From the NCBI RefSeq assembly GCF_037975245.1, contig NC_092567.1, positions 12,208,376 to 12,272,375 on the forward strand: DNA of 64,000 bases. The letters are read 5' to 3'. The DNA comes from Apostichopus japonicus (Eukaryota > Echinodermata > Holothuroidea > Aspidochirotida > Stichopodidae). The notes below the pieces were generated by a model. The model worked only from the letters and a program-made list of their open reading frames with translations. It searched no databases and had not been told where the DNA came from. Shown one piece after another: positions 1 through 12,420 of the stretch. The first letter of the stretch is position 1; each line of letters begins with the position of its first letter. The position numbers and the translations under genes are program-made.

Positions 1-644
1 TGGTGTTCTACTGACAGCTGGTTTGTCTTAATTTTGCCCACATAATTATAAAAACTGTACGTCATTTCCAAGCCAACAGACTTATGGCCACATGATGTTT
101 AAAAAGTAAATGGTTTTGAATTGAAAGTGCGCCACCTATTTTACCCTGCTGCAACTCTCAATAGCAGAAGTTCGCCAGAGCCGTAGCTCAAACGTTAAAT
201 GTTCCGCTAACTGTTCACACCCGATGAACTCCATGTAACAGAAGATATTTCAATGAAGACCCAATCAACCCGATTAAACTTAAAAGTAATAATTAATTAG
301 TATAATTAAACCCTCAAGGATATGAAGTGTTTACAGATAACAATATTATTTGTAAAAAAAAAATATATAATTAGCGGATGGTACTATTTAATTGGAAGAA
401 ACGATAAAGTTTAGAAAGTTAAAATCATAAGCAATACCCAATTTAGGAATATCTACAAACACAAAGAAAGAAAAATGTTACATTTCGAAAAAATCTACTA
501 GAAGTTATGTCACACTCAAACCGTAACTTAGGAATGAATTTGATAATTAACTCATTAAACACAGATGGACATCATCTTTAAACAAATCATATTAATTAGA
601 AATAATTATAATTCAAGCAGAATAGTCGGATTTGGATCAATAAT
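1..644. other. Unassigned AT-rich sequence
   Basis: No convincing exon, RNA gene or repeat boundary is visible. The segment is AT-rich and ends with ataat, the possible 5-bp target duplication of the transposable element that follows. Confidence 0.5.
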
Positions 645-1486
645 CAGGCGCGTATCCAGGATTTTCTAACCCGGGGGGCGCGAATTACTATCTAAGCGGA
701 GCGCCACCATCGGTTGGCGCGGAGCGTACAAGAAAATTTGTGGTTTTGATACCCCCCAGATCACCGGAAATGGCACTTCTCGGGCTTGAAAATGAGCAAC
801 CAGATGTACACTTTTGCCTGAGAACCAAGTATTTCCCCAAAGTTTTTTTTTTCATCAATAACCTTTTTGAAGATTGTCACCAGTCACACATCATGTTCGA
901 CCTGATTGCATGTCCTATGGATCATTGCTTTTGTAGGTTATTCTACGTCACGGCCCACAATATCCGAAAGCCCCACTTTTGAAGGTTTTAAGCCCATTAC
1001 TTGTTGAGAATTTGAAAATTCACTTTTCTCGCGAATAAAATCACCTGAAAACATACCCATAATGTTGCACAAAATTCAATCTATAGACAACCAATATAGA
1101 AAAACCTCCTTGAACCCCTAACAGACGGGTCAAAATTGAACGAGTAGAGGAAAGTATGATGAAGAATGTTGGTGAGGAAATTTTGGAAAATTCCGACACA
1201 GTTAATTTATTGGTGTAGAAATATTGCAACCTCTTATAATGGCTTTTACAAAACTTGGTATAAGGAACAGAAAAATAGCAGATATTTCCGATATCAGGTA
1301 TATCGAAACCGAACACTTCACTCATAGGCGTAGGTCCCGTAGGAGGCGGTGGCTGCAGCCCCCCCCTCCTCCTAATTGTTTTCCCTTTTTTTTGGGCACC
1401 TACTGAAAGAAAAATAAATAGCAATGAATAGCTTAAAATGATCTCATTGGTAATTGAAATAAAGTTGTAAGCTTGGCCGACATTAC

Positions 1487-1600
1487 TACTGTAAAAGAGA
1501 GTTTTGACATAAATGGATCTGTATGCTTTTTCTCCATCTACATAAGACAAAATTTGGTTGTTTACATTAGCATCCGCCGGTATACTGTGCAACTTTGACG
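1487..1600 (-). pseudogene. Possible helicase-gene fragment captured inside the 645-2474 element
   Basis: On the minus strand this stretch reads HSIPADANVNNQILSYVDGE, then a Tyr-Arg-Ser segment. This recalls the C-terminal region of Pif1/Helitron-type helicases, which has an Asn-x-x-(I/V)-x-x-x-N-x-x-(I/V)-L core followed by Gly-Glu and Tyr-x-Ser. The copy at 23051-24150 lacks about 95-100 bases here, so the fragment appears to have been added to one copy only. It carries no catalytic motif and is too short to function. The family match is from memory. Confidence 0.3.
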
Positions 1601-2275
1601 GACCGTGCGGTACACGATGCCATACAATGTAATGACCGATCTTGCCTATATGATATTGGCATCGACATGTTGAATGCGCGCTTCTTGCGCGAAAAATTTT
1701 GGCTTTTTTTTCGGGCAAGTCATTACAGCCCCCAAATCCAATGTGGCTCCTACGCCTTTGACTACACACATTGACAGTTTTTGAGGCTGTACATCGTGGA
1801 ACATGCATTTAAATGCTCATTGATATGATGTTATATCTGCTCTTTGCTTTACAAATTCGAACAGGCGTGTAGCGAGTACTTGCCAAGGGAGGGCGAAGCC
1901 TGTAGGCAAACTATCTAAGCGAAGCGCCACCATGAGTTGGCGCGAAGCGTACAAGAAAAATTTTGGCCGAAAATGCCTCCCAGATCGCTGGAAATGACAC
2001 TTCCCAGGCCTTGTAAGTTGCATCTAAGCATTGTCTATTTTGAAATTACTAGCGATGTCATAAAGAAAATTTGCTCGGGGGGGGGGGGGCGGTCGCCCCC
2101 TTCCCGAAATGCGTTATGTTCCCCGACGACTCGGTCGAGTTCAAGTACATTAGTGAGAGAGGAAAAACGGAAACGTCAAAAATGGAGTTGTCGGGGTAAG
2201 GGGTAGGGTGAGGCGCACACCCCCTCCGTAATCCTTGATCTGTCACTGGCTACCCTGTGTATATAATAGGGATCT

Positions 2276-2431
2276 TTCTCTTCCCGAGGTCTTGACTATC
2301 TTCTACTCCCTCCTTTTCTCCTTTTTCTCTCTTTTTTCTTTTTCTTTTCCCTTCCTTCCTCTCCTCCTTTTCTCTTTTCCCCTCCTTTTCCCTTTTTTCT
2401 TCTCTTTTTTTCTCTCCTCTTTTCCTTACCC
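2276..2431 (+). repeat. Long polypyrimidine tract
   Basis: About 150 bases made almost only of C and T, in runs such as ttttctc and cttcc, just inside the right end of the 645-2474 element. Long pyrimidine/purine strands can adopt triplex (H-DNA) structures. No gene is encoded; the open frames here are compositional. Confidence 0.85.
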
Positions 2432-2474
2432 GGGGGGCGCGCGCCCCCAACGCCCCCCCCTGGATACGCACCTG

Positions 2475-3217
2475 ATAATGAAATAATTTGTAAATTAAAT
2501 TTTGAGTTTAAGCCTCGTCAACCTTCTCTCTGGAAACTTGAATTTGATCTACCGTACATCTGCTTCTCTAAACTGCATTTTAATTATAAGAAACAACCTA
2601 TTGATTTAAATATAATTCTTCAAACTCTCCTTATACTTTATAAAAACCTGGTATTAGTTAGAGTAGAAGTTTCCTTTTCATGATCCCTATAACATTAAAT
2701 TACATTTTCCTTCTGAAAGTTCTAAATAAAAATACAAATAAATTTGATCAATATTTTTCTTCAAAAGATAGATAATCTCAATTATTATTGACCCATTTCT
2801 TATAAAATTCTCAACCCGTCATTGAGATTTGTTTCCTATTAACTAATAAATAAAAATATGTAGCCTCGCATTCTTATTTTATTAAACCTTACTAGCTATA
2901 AAAACTTTAATGAATAATTTAATTGTAAAACAATCAAACTAACCCTTTAATCCTACATTACCACTTTATTTTCTCTAATCTAATGTAATTATTCCTGTTT
3001 ATATTTGTGTCCCCATAAAATCAGCCCCTTATTTCCGTTCTAATAACTGATTCCGTCTTACAAATAAACACGACCTAAATGTCTTAGTTTATCGCTTTAT
3101 TTTCCTTTATCTTTTTTTCGTTATTTTTATTTTATTATAATTATTCTAAACCTAACCAAATCCAATATATTTATCTCTATCTACTCTGTTATCAGTAACT
3201 ATATTCTTTCATTCTAG
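2475..3217. other. Unassigned AT-rich sequence ending in a splice acceptor
   Basis: No gene or repeat is recognised. It ends in a pyrimidine-rich stretch and attctag, the probable 3' splice site of the first LRR exon, so at least its right part is intron. Confidence 0.5.
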
Positions 3218-3426
3218 ATTCCTATCTCCTGTGTGGCTCTAGCAGCCTGCTCTCCTAGAGTTGATGAGTCTGGTCTGAACCTTATCCTTAAGTCTGGTCT
3301 CTCTCTCTCTATCCTGAGTTCTCTCCAGGAGCTGTGGATCGGTGACTACAACAGGAGACTAACTAGTGAAGAGTTGGCGGCCATCTTGTCTTACTCCTCA
3401 CAGTGTACAAGCTTGAAGGAGCTGAG
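3218..3426 (+). CDS. Leucine-rich-repeat exon (exon 1 seen here) of an LRR/NLR-like gene
   Basis: This internal exon lies between a polypyrimidine-AG acceptor (ttctttcattctag) and a consensus donor (gag|gtaagt). It is 209 bases long, enters in phase 0 and leaves two bases over. It encodes about 69 residues with an LRR-like pattern: SLQELWIGDYN, then LTSEELAAIL and CTSLKELR, i.e. L-x-x-L-x-(I/L) followed by a probable helix. Such repeats are common in the large NLR receptor families of invertebrate deuterostomes, where they form the sensing domain, but no NACHT domain lies in this window, so the NLR assignment is inference. The exon reads as internal: the first Met-like codon in frame is GTG, and the frame stays open back to the acceptor. 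The two leftover bases join the next exon at 11414 to continue KELR-F-L-G in frame. Confidence 0.7.
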
Positions 3427-6400
3427 GTAAGTATTCCGGTGTAGATGTTAGAATCATCATAACAGTTAAACAGGGAATTAATTTAATAATACAAATTATC
3501 AATATTAAACAAACAATAAATACTGTGAAGTCTGCTGTATTTTAATGTCAAGGATTGGATTCAATGAGTTTAGTTGGATTTATTTCAATAATTAGGTCAT
3601 CGTGATTGGAATTCTGTAGAATGTTATGATTAATAATACAAAATATAATGGATTAATAGGGAATATTTTAAGAGGGTGTTGGTAAGAGAGGGGTAGGGGT
3701 GGGTGGGGGTTGTTTAAAATGTTCTTTGTTTATGTTAATGTTAAAATTTAACTAAATAGGTTTTAGAATTACAGGAATGTTTATTAGGATAAAATAAGAG
3801 ATATATAGACAAGGAAATTGGATTTTAATAATTCTAGCGAGTAAAATTAATATTATAAAGTAAAGTTTTATAAAGAATAACTGCTAATTTTGACTGAAAC
3901 CTCCGAAATAGTTTATTTCAATTATGTACAATTAATTTAAGAAACAAAAGAGATTGAAAATCGTTACTAATTTTAAAGTAGTAAAATGATGGCAATAATA
4001 AAAGCAATAACCTATAACTTTGTTGTTATGAACTCCTCAAACAGATTATGATACTCTAGCAAAACTGATATGCATACAAAAGAAGCAACCAATAACATGG
4101 TTTTGGTTGTCAAAATTTAAAAAATAGTTACGCAAAATAAGTTAACTAATTAAAACAAAATAAAAGTTTTAACTAGAAGGAAATATATAATTGCAATTGA
4201 GTTAACTACATAGTTAAAAAATTTATTGCCATAAATATGATTAAAGGCAAATTTGTAAATCTGATAATTCAAAGGTTCAAATTTAATCCGCTTAAACTAC
4301 ATCACTTTCTTCGTTATAGTTTGAAACATGACGTTATACAAAATAAGCTTAATTATAATTTATGCTTATATTTTAACCTAATTTGTAAACAATAATTACA
4401 AAATTAACCGAGAGCTTCAACTTTGTATAATTGATAACTTTAAACAAAAACTGTAAAATATTTTAATATTCCTCGTATTAATGTTATTTCATACTTGAGT
4501 CGATCATGACGTCCCTGCTTGGTCCGTTCCAATGTAGTGTTATTTTAGACCCCCCCTCCCCCACCCACCCAACCCCTCCTCTCGCCTCCTCTCGCCTTCT
4601 TTGCTCTCACCGATCAAACCTCGTAAAAGTTTATCCTTTCCGTCTTTACAATTCACAATATAATCAGTAACATCTTCAACTTACAGCTGACGTGTTACTA
4701 AAAAAGAAAATATTTAAGTCTCACCCGTCACCCCCCCCCCCCCCACCGCGCATCACCCAAATCTCGAAAGAAAAGACAAAAGCTATTGAGTAGTTACATA
4801 AATGAAATATATGATAACGAACGATGCTTAACGTATGTTATATGTGAAACAACGCCATTCCGGGAATAACTGTAACTACGGAGAAAAATATCACTGGAAA
4901 TAATACACTTCGGGAGATTTGTTTGGTCTGAATATAAAAACAATATGTAACAGAGAATGTTTATTCCCTACCTAGACTAAATACTTTACCCCAATCCCAG
5001 TGTGCTCTTGGGTCATTTTAGTCTCTCCTCCTCTGCCCCACTCCCCTTCAGACAGCTTATCTGTACCCACCGCCACCCCTTCCTTCGCCCCCCCCCCCTG
5101 CTTCGCACATCATCTTTTTTAGGGAGCCCTTCAAATTAATTCCGTTTCTACCCGATAACATCATCACCGTTTTAGTACACACAGTAGGCCTACTCTACTT
5201 CTACAATAGTTTTCTGCACAGACGATTGATTCAAACAATTTATTTCTAAAGTAAAATAAGTTGACAGTAAATATGACACACCTGGATCTCCCGTAAATAC
5301 CTAATTAGCATAACAATAGATGACACGAGCCAGGGTTAAAGATAATGAATAGAAAGATAAACGAGACACGCGTCTAGTGTACACCTGGAATGTTGTCACT
5401 GCCATGCAACGTAACCATGGAAACAGACGATAAGTAGGTCAGTCCGTGTCTAACAGTGGCTGGGAATAATACATCATTTCATTCAATACGGGTTAGGTAT
5501 ATATCTAACAGCCATTCAGTGATACTGTATGTCATATGCCGTGATATTACGGCGTGTTCTCATTATTATTCTTTGTTTATATATTTTAAATGAGTAAACT
5601 TGATTTCCTTGGTTGTTTAATACATCCCTCACTTGCGCCTCTCACTCATTTTATAGAAGGAATGTTTAATTTCCCTTTCTTCGTTTTTTCCCTTTATGTA
5701 CTTCTCGTTGGTATATGGAAGTCTGCCTAATTAGCACACAGTTAAATAGCCCTTAATGTAACTCACATATCTAATATGTGACTACAAACATTGCGGGTTC
5801 TTAATTGCCTAGTTTATGGAGAACAGTTTTGTTCTGTGAAGTTGATTAAACGGTTAAACGGTGGAGATATAATATTGCTCGTGTTTAGCAGAGAGAGGAT
5901 TTCGAAGGTTCATGTCGCCTTACCAAATCTGAAATATATTAATATTATCCAACTAAGTTAATATATTTCTCAGCCATAAATCATAAACAAGCAAACAACA
6001 ACACGAGCAAGAAAACAAAGCACTTGAGATCCTCTAAGATTCGTTTGATGAAATCTTTTATCTCTTTAAATATCGAATTATATACAGCACTAGTTCTTTT
6101 TATCTACACAGAACAGGCGAAAGTGATTAAATTATTCCATCAAAGTTTAAAATGTATAATGGATAACGACAACTAGAATCGATTTCAAATTTGCAACTTA
6201 ACTGTTTTTAGCGAATTTAGAAAGGCTTAGAAGGCTGTCATCATCGCCTTCAGACTTTCTTCCAAATGGTTTACATTATTTTTATAACACAGGCTAACAA
6301 TATGAAGTATAGATTTCTATCCCGGTACACAATGAATGAACCTACAAGTTAACAATCAGAATAAACACTTATACAACTGTCAGGGTCATATCCAGGTCGT

Positions 6401-7360
6401 AAATATGGCCACGGTTCATTTAGTTTTGTTGCTGAAAAGGGGAAAAAAGAAGCAGTTATTCACTTGTTGAAATGAATTCATTGCGTCATAATTTGTGATG
6501 TTTTACATGAATCATGGTGATATGCTTATTAAAACTGAACATAAGTATATTGTGATAGTAACATGCATGGTGGACAAGTAAAAAGAAAAAGAAAGGAAAA
6601 TAAAACAGAAAAGAAACCGAAGGAGAGGTGTTATGTTCCTGGAAATACAGTTAGTAGAGATCTGTGGGTTTATTGTATTCCGTCGGTCGCACATCCGGGG
6701 TTTTCCTCCCGTCAAATCGCAGCGAATAGGGTGAAAACATGTAAATTAATTGTGTCTAAATATCGCGAGTCTACGCTTTCAGAACGCATGAAGAGAAACA
6801 TGAATACTCTACGCATAGACCTCTAGGCATAAGAATGCAAGATAAAGTGTGTACACTTCGTGACGGGTGGGCTAGGTGTTTCAGCGTTTACATAACGCGT
6901 TGCCAATTTTTCAATACTGTTGTTTGCTCTCAATAAACCAACGATTACGTAAGAAATGATCGAAGTTTTGGAACTGTTGAAGAACCATAAACCCGAATTA
7001 TGCATAACTAATTAAAGAAAGTCACTATCTTCTCTCAACTTTGTTGACCCATTCCGTCTTTACACACGCTCAATTATCTCAACACTACACATTGTTTTAA
7101 CCCCAGCCACATGACGTAATACACATTATACAGGACGACAAACTCGGCGATACATATTGAATAGTTTTATAAATAAAACCAAGGTGAAGAGTGTTTGAAC
7201 TGTAAATTTAAGCAAGTTTGAACACTTCACAGATAATCAATCTAACTTCAAGCATTAACGCTTTCTTGGTTTCGATGATAATCGTAACCTATGCATTCAT
7301 GCAGGCGGAGAGTGTGTGCGTGGGTGTGGGTGTGTATGCGTGTGTGACGCCTCGCATGTA
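3427..7360 (+). other. Intron between LRR exons 1 and 2, left part
   Basis: No exon is supported here. Visible elements are C-rich runs near 4548-4590, 4730-4745 and 5085-5099, and an RFX X-box-like motif gtaaccatggaaac at 5411-5424. The 60-90 residue open frames have no recognisable domains and no suitable splice sites. Confidence 0.5.
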
Positions 7361-7930
7361 AACACGATATCTCAAGTATAGGGAAGCTTGGAACAATATA
7401 ATATTTGGTGTATATGAGTACCACATTGAGTAGAAGAACCCTATTGTTTTGTGGGGAGGTCATTTGCGGTACTAGGGGCCAAATACTGAAAATCTTGTTA
7501 ACACGATATCTCAAGGAGGTAAACTCGGACCAATCTCACATTACGTGAATATGCGGACCACATTGAGGAACAACAGCCTAATTTTTTTTTTTTTTTTTTT
7601 TGATTTTGTTTTTTTGTGGAGATCAAGTTCATTTGGGGCCACCAGGGTCAAATTGAGTAAACCTTGTAAACACGATAACTCAAGAAGAAAAGCAAGGATC
7701 AAACTTGCATTTCGTGTGAAGGAGTACCGCATTGACTTTAATATCCCTTTTGTTTTTAGTGGAGGTCCAAGTGCATTTGGGGTCACTAGAGGTAAAATTG
7801 TGAAAATACTGTAAACACGATTACTCAAGAGGCAAAGGTTGGACGAAAGTCATATTCAGTATGTAGTTTTTATTTTATTGAGGTCAAAGGTCATTTGAGT
7901 CACCAGACGCCAAATTGTGTAAACCTTGTT
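7361..7930 (+). repeat. Tandem array of ~140-bp units with AGGTCA half-sites
   Basis: The phrase aacacgat(a/t)(a/t)ctcaag recurs at 7361, 7500, 7669 and 7814 (spacing 139, 169, 145; the long spacing contains a poly-T run at about 7582-7600). Each unit then has a block like gaggtcatttggggtcacca. The last unit contains AGGTCAAAGGTCA at 7881-7893, a direct repeat of the nuclear-receptor half-site spaced by one base. A related pair of units lies at 9225-9480 and a single degraded unit near 43990. The open frames inside the array are shadows of the repeat. Confidence 0.8.
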
Positions 7931-9224
7931 TTATAAGCTACCGTATCTCTCACAAACCAGCCTATCAGATAACGTGTGCGTTACGCCTCACACGAATATG
8001 AGGCCCTTGGCAATTGGAAATAAGCTTATGGGCATCCGTAGAATCTAAAACTGAAAACACGAATATATTTGCATTTGCTTCAACGTTCCGCTCGGAAGCC
8101 TTATTTTGCGTGCTGAAAGGTATACTTTGTAATACAGCGGTTGTGTTGGACGTTTTTCGTCTTATTCATTTCAGGTTGGATGTAGTTTCGTTGTGACCAG
8201 TCAGCGTTTATGAACTTAACAGTTCGTTTAGTTAGATTTTTTACTATGACCAATCTCAATGCGAAATAATTGTGTAAAATGGTCTTAGTTTGGCAGTGAG
8301 TTTCACGATCTATGTCTGGATCGGCTATTGAAATTTGTGTAGTCTCCTCCACCAGTGTCAACATAGCTATTGACCTGAAAAGTAACGTTCGACTTTCGTC
8401 ACGTTTATGATTATGGGACAACTTACCTGGCTAGGCCTGTGAGCAAATTTATGTTGTCTAGGCCAGCAACGATTGGGTAGATTAGGGTTCATTAAGTCAA
8501 CAACGTGAAGAATACGAGTCAGAATACCAATACACTTACGATGGCGAAACATCTCCTTCATTATTTCTTAAGGCAATTTTCCTCCAGGCTATCAGTCATA
8601 ATTCGTTTTGAGACAAGTTTTCTGGAGAGATCTTACAGCCTCAGATTATCATTGCGTAAAAGATCGCTTTGATTTAGGCAGTGAAATGGAGTAAGAGCGA
8701 TATTTTTCGCGCATCAATCTGCAGCTAAAAGACAGATAATTAATTGGTAAATTGTACGAAGGCGCCGCTCTAATTGAACAGCGGTTAAAAGTAGCAGTGA
8801 GGTACTGTATATGCTTAGGACTCCCGCACACCTACTTTCCTAATGCCCTAATGTAACAGAAGCCAAGCTATCTTCGTAGGTAGTTTACAGATGTTGTATT
8901 TTTAATTGTTTGAAACACTACAGTAGGCCTAGCTGCTTATTTATGATTCTGCGTCATGTTTTACTTTGTTCAACACTTCCTTTTGCTGGAAAAAAAGGTT
9001 TCATTTCGTACTGCAAAGAAACATGACTTTCTAATGCGCAATTACGTAGCACCATGCATCTGCGTAACTGCCAAACCTTTGTTCATAGAAAGTATTGATG
9101 TTGCAGATCTGTACTTTGGAGACTTGACCAACAATCATAGGCCTGGTGGCGAGTGGAATTTGGCGATTAGAGTTTTAGTCACGGTCGCCAAATAGCGAGT
9201 ACTTTCAAAAATATTTGTCGAGGC
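7931..9224 (+). other. Intron sequence without assigned feature
   Basis: No exon, RNA gene or repeat could be supported. A 106-residue minus-strand open frame at 8101-8421 has no recognisable domain or splice context. Confidence 0.45.
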
Positions 9225-9480
9225 CTGAAAACCTTCACAACATGATTTCTCATGGTAGAAATCATGGATACTTTTCATACATGGAATATGGATTTGCCAT
9301 ATTGAGTACAAGAATACTATTGCTTGTAAGGTCAAATCTCCTATAGGTCACCAGAGGTCGAACTCTGAAAAACCTTTTACATGATATGTATCGATGGAAA
9401 TCGTGGATACCTGTAATACTTGGTGTGTGTATTTATATCATTGAGTACAAGACCCCTATTGTTTTTGGTGGAGGCATATA
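9225..9480 (+). repeat. Second, diverged array of the ~140-bp repeat
   Basis: Two units are aligned by caacatgatttctca (9239) and tacatgatatgtatc (9379), 140 bases apart. Both contain attgagtacaaga followed by a run of AGGTCA-like half-sites (aggtcaaatc, aggtcacc, aggtcgaa). The sequence is clearly related to the array at 7361-7930 but more diverged. Confidence 0.7.
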
Positions 9481-11413
9481 TAGCCACGTACAGTAGACTA
9501 ACCTGTGTTTATCATGCTATAGTGTAATTGTAACAGCTTGTTCTGGTTATACTAACAAGCAGAAGTCTACTGCATTGAAGTCGAAATCTCAGTGCATTTT
9601 GCATTCTGGTTATCTTTGGAAAGGAGGGGTGGGTGTGGGCTCCAAATATGACTTGCGTCCGTTGGGAGGGGTTTAAACGGGGAGAACCCTTTTATTAAAA
9701 TATAACCTTTAATAAATAGTTTTCAATGCTGTAGCAATATAAATTATTAGTTCAACAATTATTTCCAGTATTATGTCCGCTATAGCCCTTACAGTATATA
9801 TAACATTAATGAAATATTCGAAAGCGCCTGTTTAACCAGTCACTGGATAGATACAGAAAACTAACGATTGTAAGAAAAAGTTTTACATAAGAAATAGCAG
9901 TATCTATGCGTTAATTATGCTAATTAGATACAAGGAACGTAACCTATATATTTTCTTTCCATTGTCCGGAGCATTGTTTTACGTAGAACTGGGCAATTCA
10001 GGTATAAGGTAGAATGATACTGAGCTAGACTTTAACATATTTATTGGATATTATGCACTATATGTTACCGGTTAATTCCAGATAATTTCATTTCATGCTC
10101 GATAAACTCAAGTGCCCTCTTGTTGTTGTGTGTTTGTAACAAGTGCCTTTATGTCTAAACATTTGCTATTTGGCTTCAAAATAATAATAATGATAAAATA
10201 TGCAGTTCAAGAGTACCGGTATTAAGAAAACTTTTGCTGAAAACTTTTGCCTCCCCTCAGTGTTTGTTCCTCCACCTTCTAATAAAACTTTTCTTTTGTG
10301 AATCAACGACGATGGCATTAGTGTATTCTTAACAAAGTATGACCAGGAAGTCTTCATAAGTCCTCGGTATGAAGGGGTTGGATATTTTGGACACATGTAA
10401 CCCTTCATTGAGAACATAGTTGAACAGAAAGATTCGATTGTGTAATGGTTAAGGTTATTATTATCAACTCCACAAAAATGTTATAATTTTGTACGATTTG
10501 ATTTAGATCAATGACAATAAAACAATGCGTGCAATGTCATAAAATTATTGAATGTTGCTATTGAATAAATACTTAAATAACGTTGGTTTATCATATAATA
10601 GTGACAATTTGTGTTTGACTTCCACCCGAGATGACAAATTGTTGCGCCCAGTAAAGAATGTTGCTATGTCCTCGACCCTCCTATCCCTCTACCTTCTATT
10701 TCTCCTCCGTTTTAGTGCAAGATTGTGCAGGTTTGTCATTCCGAAATTACGTTGAAAAATGTAATTTGTAGCATCTTAAACTATTCTGAGATTAAGTAAC
10801 AAGATTCATAATTTCTAGATTTTATATTTTACCACTGCACTCTAACAATCTCAGACATTTAAGTTCTCATTTAAAAGTGAGAAGGATTCACGAAAACTAT
10901 CTATATTATCAATCAATTTACCGAAAATAACATACAATATAAATCATGTGATCCGAGCGGAAAATGTCAAGCGGTTGTTACAAGGATTTGCTCCGTTTAC
11001 TTAGTTTATTGTGTACAATGTTGTATTTCTACATGTTTGATCAACTTTAAATGAATTGATAATTTAAGATTACAGACAATTTAGCCAATTATGATCATGT
11101 GGACAGCTATTCTTTTCACAGTTACTACCAACCGCATATAACTTACATACCGTAGAGCAGTTCCAACTATCATCATTATTATCTGCAAAACTATATCCAT
11201 TCTAATTTATTTTTCTTGGAATCGTTGAAACACAAGACTTGTGATTAGAATTAATTCTGATTAGAATGATCAATTAGATGTGGTTTATGACCTTGTTATT
11301 TGTTGTTTACTTTGTTTATCTTCATTGATTTAGTAAACAATAAACCTTACTAGGAGGACATTCCTCTACGTCTTCTACATCTTACACGATTATTACTCTA
11401 CTTCTCTCCATAG
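9481..11413 (+). other. Right end of the intron before LRR exon 2
   Basis: Apart from short AAT microsatellite-like stretches (near 10183), nothing is recognised. The segment ends with ttctctccatag, the acceptor of the exon at 11414. Confidence 0.5.
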
Positions 11414-11490
11414 GTTTCTTGGATACCATCTGCCAGACACTATTCCGGTTGGATCCATTCCATCATCCTTGAAGTCAAGACATGTGAAAG
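11414..11490 (+). CDS. Second exon of the LRR-like gene
   Basis: 77 bases between acceptor tctctccatag and donor aaag|gtaatg. With the two bases carried from the exon at 3218-3426, the join gives Arg and then FLGYHLPDTIPVGS and IPSSLKSRHVK, all open. The first part completes the leucine pattern begun in the previous exon (LKELR-FLGYHL), which strongly supports the pairing. The exon leaves one base (g). The intron before it is 8 kb. A perfect CRE palindrome (11513-11520) lies 22 bases after the donor. Confidence 0.65.
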
Positions 11491-12414
11491 GTAATGTCAA
11501 AATGACGTCATAATGGAAACACTTAAAATTTCTTACATTTAATTAAAGGCTTTACTAACTATGTGAATTTATTTTGAGTTGTTGATTGTTGTTAATTCAC
11601 ATACAAGAGAGTAATGAATCAGCAACACATGATTGCCAGTTTATATGAAGGAGACACCCAGAACAGAGTCTTGTGATAGTAAACAACGAACTAAATAATA
11701 TAAATGTAACAACACTTCATATTGCTTGGCTTAGTTGATTTAAGAGATAAGTCATATTCCTTTCATTTCGCTCCTTCGAGATCACTGCACTATAAGATGT
11801 TTTGTGAGTAGCCATCCCAACAATGATTTGAATCTCTTCCAAAACGTAGTGGTATCATACACTTTGGACATCTAAATTACACAGTGACAATGATTGTGTA
11901 AGGTTTTGGAGTTATTTTGTGCCCCTCGGGGTCTGTCAACTCCCCCCTCTGTTAGACACACACATTTAAACACACACATATAAACACATCCACACCTGTT
12001 GTTTTCCCCAAAATAAGGAAAGTTTAGATTTCAAATGATATCTTCTTAGGCATAGATTGACTTATATGACTTGACTTATGTCCAATATCTAAGTGTAGCC
12101 GCAATATTGTGTTTTAATTATTTTAAGTTAGTTTGAAATGCGTGGTGGTGCGGTTGTGGGGGGGGGGTGGTGGGGAGACACCCCACCACCCCCTTGATCG
12201 GCGCTGGAAAAGAGTACAATCTACATGTATTGGCGAACATTAACATTCATGCTTGATTTGCTTAGAAAAAAAAATAGTAGAAATAAAATGTGAGTAATGA
12301 TATGTGGGAAAGCATTTAGAACTATATGTTAATTTGAAACAATATTTTTTTTTTTTTCATTTATACACTTACGAAAGTAAGAGTTATAATCCAAAAACGA
12401 AGACAAGAAAACAG
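11491..12414 (+). other. Start of the 17-kb intron
   Basis: No exon is recognised. At 12167-12189 GTGGTGGGG and CCCCACCAC form 9-bp arms around a 5-base loop next to a G run, looking like one end of a decayed transposon. Confidence 0.45.
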
Positions 12415-12420
12415 AATCGG
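12415..12420. repeat. Target-site duplication, left copy (aatcgg)
   Basis: aatcgg immediately precedes the 5' LTR and is repeated directly after the 3' LTR at 19401-19406. If the LTR is taken to end in CA, the duplication is the 5 bases atcgg, the usual length for Ty3/gypsy elements. Confidence 0.9.

Larger units (their letters stand above)
645..2474. mobile_element. Composite non-autonomous DNA transposon, inverted-repeat bounded
   Basis: The left end, caggcgcgtatccagg (645-660), is repeated inverted at the right end as cctggatacgcacctg (2459-2474), with 15 of 16 positions paired. Both flanks read ataat, a possible 5-bp target duplication. The body has a hairpin module at 687-730, related again at 1910-1954, a G run near 2079 and a 150-base pyrimidine tract. 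The left ~1.2 kb aligns with a second copy at 23051-24150. No intact transposase is encoded. The minus-strand reading frame at 1041-1808 is not a conventional gene; part of it resembles a helicase fragment. The superfamily is uncertain: the end sequence looks hAT-like, but the flanks do not show the 8-bp duplication typical of hAT. Confidence 0.65.

Noticed and set aside
1041-1808. 255-residue minus-strand open frame
   Set aside because: It runs through transposon sequence and a proline run made by a C-rich stretch. The sister copy at 23051 does not preserve it. Only the helicase-like part was kept as a note.
10670-10730. Strong polypyrimidine tract plus AG, possible tiny exon
   Set aside because: No exon with matching phase and donor can be placed between exons 1 and 2, which already join in frame.
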